Source: Holophagaceae bacterium
GTDB lineage: Bacteria; Acidobacteriota; Holophagae; Holophagales; Holophagaceae
Direction: 5' to 3'
NCBI GenBank assembly: GCA_025353305.1
Contig: JANXQX010000259.1
Location: 7,028 to 71,027 of the forward strand
DNA length: 64,000 nucleotides
Shown: positions 62,160 to 64,000 of the stretch, in pieces
Numbering within the stretch: the first letter of the stretch is position 1
How the letters are laid out: every line of letters begins with the position of its first letter
Translations under genes and position numbers: made by a program
The notes under the pieces: generated by a model
What the model saw: only the letters and a program-made list of their open reading frames with translations
What the model was told of the DNA's origin: nothing
Databases searched by the model: none

Positions 62160-63158
62160 ATGAAGCGGATTGGCCTCCTCACATCGGGCGGTGACGCTCC
62201 GGGAATGAACGCCGCGATCCGCGCGGTGGTAAGGCAGGCGGATGACCTAGGGGTTGAAGTCATCGGCATTCGCCACGGCTTCGAGGGTCTAGTGAACCAG
62301 AATTGGAGCCTTTTGCCTTCGCGGGCCTGTGCCAATATCCTGCAGCGGGGCGGCACCATTCTGCATACGGCCCGTTGTGAAGCGTTCATAGAACCGGACG
62401 TTCGGGGGAAGGCCGCGGCAGATCTGCGCGCCGCGGGCATCGAGGCCTTGGTTGTCATCGGCGGCGATGGCTCCTTCACAGGGGCGGAACTTCTGAATCG
62501 ATTCGAGGGAATCAAGTGTGCGGGCATCCCCGGCACCATCGACAATGATTTGCCTGGCACCGAACGGACCCTTGGGTTCGACACTGCCCTCAACACCGCG
62601 GTAGAGGCCATCGACCGCATCCGCGATACCGCGTCCAGCCACGAACGGCTTTTCCTCGTCGAGGTAATGGGGCGCCGTAGCGGCATGCTGGCGGTGCACA
62701 CGGCCATCGCCTGCGGGGCCGAAGCGGTGCTGTTCCCTGAAAGCGAGGAAGACAACTACGAAGCCCTGGTTCTGCAGCTCAAGTCCAACTGGGACCGGGG
62801 GAAACTCAGCTCCATCGTGGTGGTGGCCGAAGGTGATCAATCCTCCGGGGCGTCGAACCTGATCGGAGGTGGCGCAGCCTTCAGCTTCGGCGAGCGCCTG
62901 AAAAAAGAACACAACCTGGATTTGCGCGTGGTGGTGTTGGGCCACATTCAGCGCGGGGGCAGCCCCACGGCCCTGGACCGCATCTGGGGCAGCCGCTGGG
63001 GCTGCGAAGCCGTCAACCGACTCCTGGCTGGAGAAGACGCTTTCTACCTCGGCACCCACGCAGGAGAAATGGTGGCGAGGCCTCTCTCCTACGTTCTGGA
63101 ATCCCGCCCGGAACCGCCCAAGGAACTGAGTGGCATGGTGCGCGTGCTCTCACGCTGA
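62160..63158 (+). CDS. pfkA: ATP-dependent 6-phosphofructokinase
   Basis: The enzyme phosphorylates fructose 6-phosphate in glycolysis. KRIGLLTSGGDAPGMNAAIR at the N-terminus, VVIGGDGSFTGAELL (GGDGS indicates ATP, not PPi), IPGTIDNDLPGTERTLGFDT with the catalytic Asp, and FLVEVMGRRSGMLA are clear PfkA motifs. I place the start at ATG 62160, where the family normally begins; GTG at 62136 and ATG at 62145 are in frame upstream and may be used. Confidence 0.93.
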   Translation: MKRIGLLTSGGDAPGMNAAIRAVVRQADDLGVEVIGIRHGFEGLVNQNWSLLPSRACANILQRGGTILHTARCEAFIEPDVRGKAAADLRAAGIEALVVIGGDGSFTGAELLNRFEGIKCAGIPGTIDNDLPGTERTLGFDTALNTAVEAIDRIRDTASSHERLFLVEVMGRRSGMLAVHTAIACGAEAVLFPESEEDNYEALVLQLKSNWDRGKLSSIVVVAEGDQSSGASNLIGGGAAFSFGERLKKEHNLDLRVVVLGHIQRGGSPTALDRIWGSRWGCEAVNRLLAGEDAFYLGTHAGEMVARPLSYVLESRPEPPKELSGMVRVLSR

Positions 63159-63187
63159 AGCCTTCTTTCTGGGGATAATGCTTCATC

Positions 63188-63283
63188 ATGGATAACTCGC
63201 CGCAGAAAATCGCCGTCGTCTTCTCGGTATCGCCGATGGCGATACGCGAGACTCAACGCGCTTCTGCGATAAGGGGTTGGTAG
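63188..63283 (+). CDS. Split-off former N-terminus of the manC-like gene (31 codons)
   Basis: ATG at 63188 begins MDNSPQKIAVV, which matches the sense of the real gene further on (SQKVAVVMAGG). After eleven codons the frame enters the family 3 element and stops at TAG (63281-63283), directly against the ATG at 63284. All 32 codons are in the same frame as the downstream gene. I read it as the original start of that gene, cut off by the insertion. Confidence 0.45.
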   Translation: MDNSPQKIAVVFSVSPMAIRETQRASAIRGW

Positions 63284-63325
63284 ATGCCGGACACGCTGAA
63301 AACCAGTCAGAAAGTCGCCGTCGTC
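63203..63325 (+). repeat. Family 3 element inside the manC-like start, with 18-base direct repeats
   Basis: Direct repeats CAGAAARTCGCCGTCGTC lie at 63203-63220 and 63308-63325 (17 of 18, period 105). The 87 bases between start with a hairpin at 63223-63250 (CTCGGTATCGCC-GAT-GGCGATACGCGAG, one bulged G) and end ACCAGT, followed by C. The other copy is at 27898-28019 with the same hairpin design and ending. Here the element supplies a new AAGGGG ribosome site and a new start codon for the gene. Confidence 0.8.
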
Positions 63326-64000
63326 ATGGCCGGTGGCAAGGGCACCCGCTTTTGGCCCCGGTCGCGGTCGCAGAGGCCCAAGCAATTCCTGGCCATCGCC
63401 GGCAAGGAGACGTTGCTGCACCAGACCGTGCACCGTCTGGATGGCCACTTTGAGCCGCGGCACATCTTCGTCGTCACCACGCGCGAACTGGCCAAGGAAA
63501 CCCGTGCGATGCTACCCGAACTGCCGCCGGAAAACATCCTGGTGGAGCCGGAAGGCCGCAACACCGCGCCCTGCCTGGCCTTGAGCCTGGTCGAAATCGA
63601 GCGGCGCGTTCCCGAAGGCGTGATGGTGGTGCTCAGCGCGGACCACTGGATCGGGGATACGGAAGCATTCGTCAAGGACGTCGAGACTGCGGTGAACCAC
63701 GCCGCTTCCAGGCGGGAGCTGGTGGTCTTCGGCATCAAGCCTACCTATCCCGAAACCGGCTACGGCTACATCGAAGTGGATGGCAGTGGTGCTGATCCGG
63801 TGCAGAAGGTGCTGGCCTTCCGCGAAAAACCGCCCATGGACATGGCGCTGCAGTACCTAGAATCGGGCCGCCACTATTGGAACGCAGGCATGTTCGTTTG
63901 GACGCTCGCAGATCTGCGCGAAGGACTCCTTCAGCATTGTCCGGACGTGCTTGCTCCCTTGGATGAATGGGTGAGCCTGGGCGCTGATGCAGCGACCCTG
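63284..64000 (+). CDS. manC: Mannose-1-phosphate guanylyltransferase (5' part; runs off the window)
   Basis: From ATG 63284 the frame is open to the window end (239 codons). The nucleotidyltransferase signature VAVVMAGGKGTRFWPRSR, SQRPKQFLAI, LVEPEGRNTAPCLAL, VVLSADHWIGD, YGYIEV and WNAGMFVW identify it as a GDP-mannose-type pyrophosphorylase. It makes GDP-mannose for polysaccharides. The first 13 residues (MPDTLKTSQKVAV) come in part from an inserted repeat element. The C-terminus is outside the window, so whether a second (isomerase) domain is fused is unknown. Confidence 0.92.
   Translation, partial: MPDTLKTSQKVAVVMAGGKGTRFWPRSRSQRPKQFLAIAGKETLLHQTVHRLDGHFEPRHIFVVTTRELAKETRAMLPELPPENILVEPEGRNTAPCLALSLVEIERRVPEGVMVVLSADHWIGDTEAFVKDVETAVNHAASRRELVVFGIKPTYPETGYGYIEVDGSGADPVQKVLAFREKPPMDMALQYLESGRHYWNAGMFVWTLADLREGLLQHCPDVLAPLDEWVSLGADAATL

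Overview
The window looks like ordinary chromosome from a GC-rich, Gram-negative bacterium, and I infer Acidobacteriota, probably a Holophaga/Geothrix relative. The main reasons are an Oar-like TonB-dependent receptor with a carboxypeptidase-regulatory N-terminus, an mglBA pair, many Ser/Thr kinase and hybrid sensor proteins, LapB/LpxH-type envelope genes and frequent GTG/TTG starts. No phage, CRISPR array, rRNA or transposase gene was seen. Two tRNA genes are present (Asn-GTT and Val-CAC). Coding density is high: no gap between genes exceeds about 285 bases.

Layout. 1-4611 (minus): the 5' part of a TonB receptor, then a bioF-bioD-bioA biotin operon. 4755-8408 (plus): two SurA/PpiC foldases, an S4 RNA-binding protein and a YhaM-like exonuclease. 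8518-15342: a LapA-LapB fusion, a family-4 uracil-DNA glycosylase, an ECF sigma factor overlapping a membrane partner, a helicase-associated/WYL protein and an LpxH-like hydrolase. 15370-22265: a DUF4136 lipoprotein, a Ser/Thr kinase fused to a TonB-like tail, Tpx, and a MacA-like/MacB-permease/MFS export cluster. 22537-30154 (minus): nuoHIJKLMN, the membrane arm of complex I without nuoA-G. 30311-36817: glnS, gltX, an unknown protein, a secreted 5'-nucleotidase and a secreted unknown. 36914-39977 (minus): xseB-ispA-dxs. 40028-44243: a secreted unknown, an NtrC-type regulator, an Ala/Lys-rich secreted protein and mglB-mglA. 44485-48619: tRNA-Asn, a Crp/Fnr regulator, an EF-P with Asn at the tip position, tRNA-Val, an aminotransferase and a glycosyltransferase. 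48676-59739: an M1-like peptidase, recA, a protease-TPR lipoprotein, an unknown, moaA, a DinB-like protein, an unknown and a CHASE hybrid kinase. 59837-64000: thiC, a small basic secreted protein, pfkA and the start of a mannose-1-phosphate guanylyltransferase gene.

The most unusual content lies between the genes. At least three families of small dispersed structured repeats are present. Family 1 is a double hairpin whose stems change in a compensatory way between copies (near 7236, 9910, 22353 and 57030, with a diverged copy near 53453). Family 2 is a palindromic module near 53401 and 56933. Family 3 is an 86-87-base element found just upstream of nuoK and just inside the manC-like gene. Both family 3 copies begin with the same covarying 28-base hairpin, both end in ACCAGTC, and both are flanked by an 18-base direct repeat (17 of 18 identical) at a spacing of 104 or 105 bases. 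This looks like insertion with target duplication at translation starts. Several junctions also carry long inverted repeats built from short repeated words.
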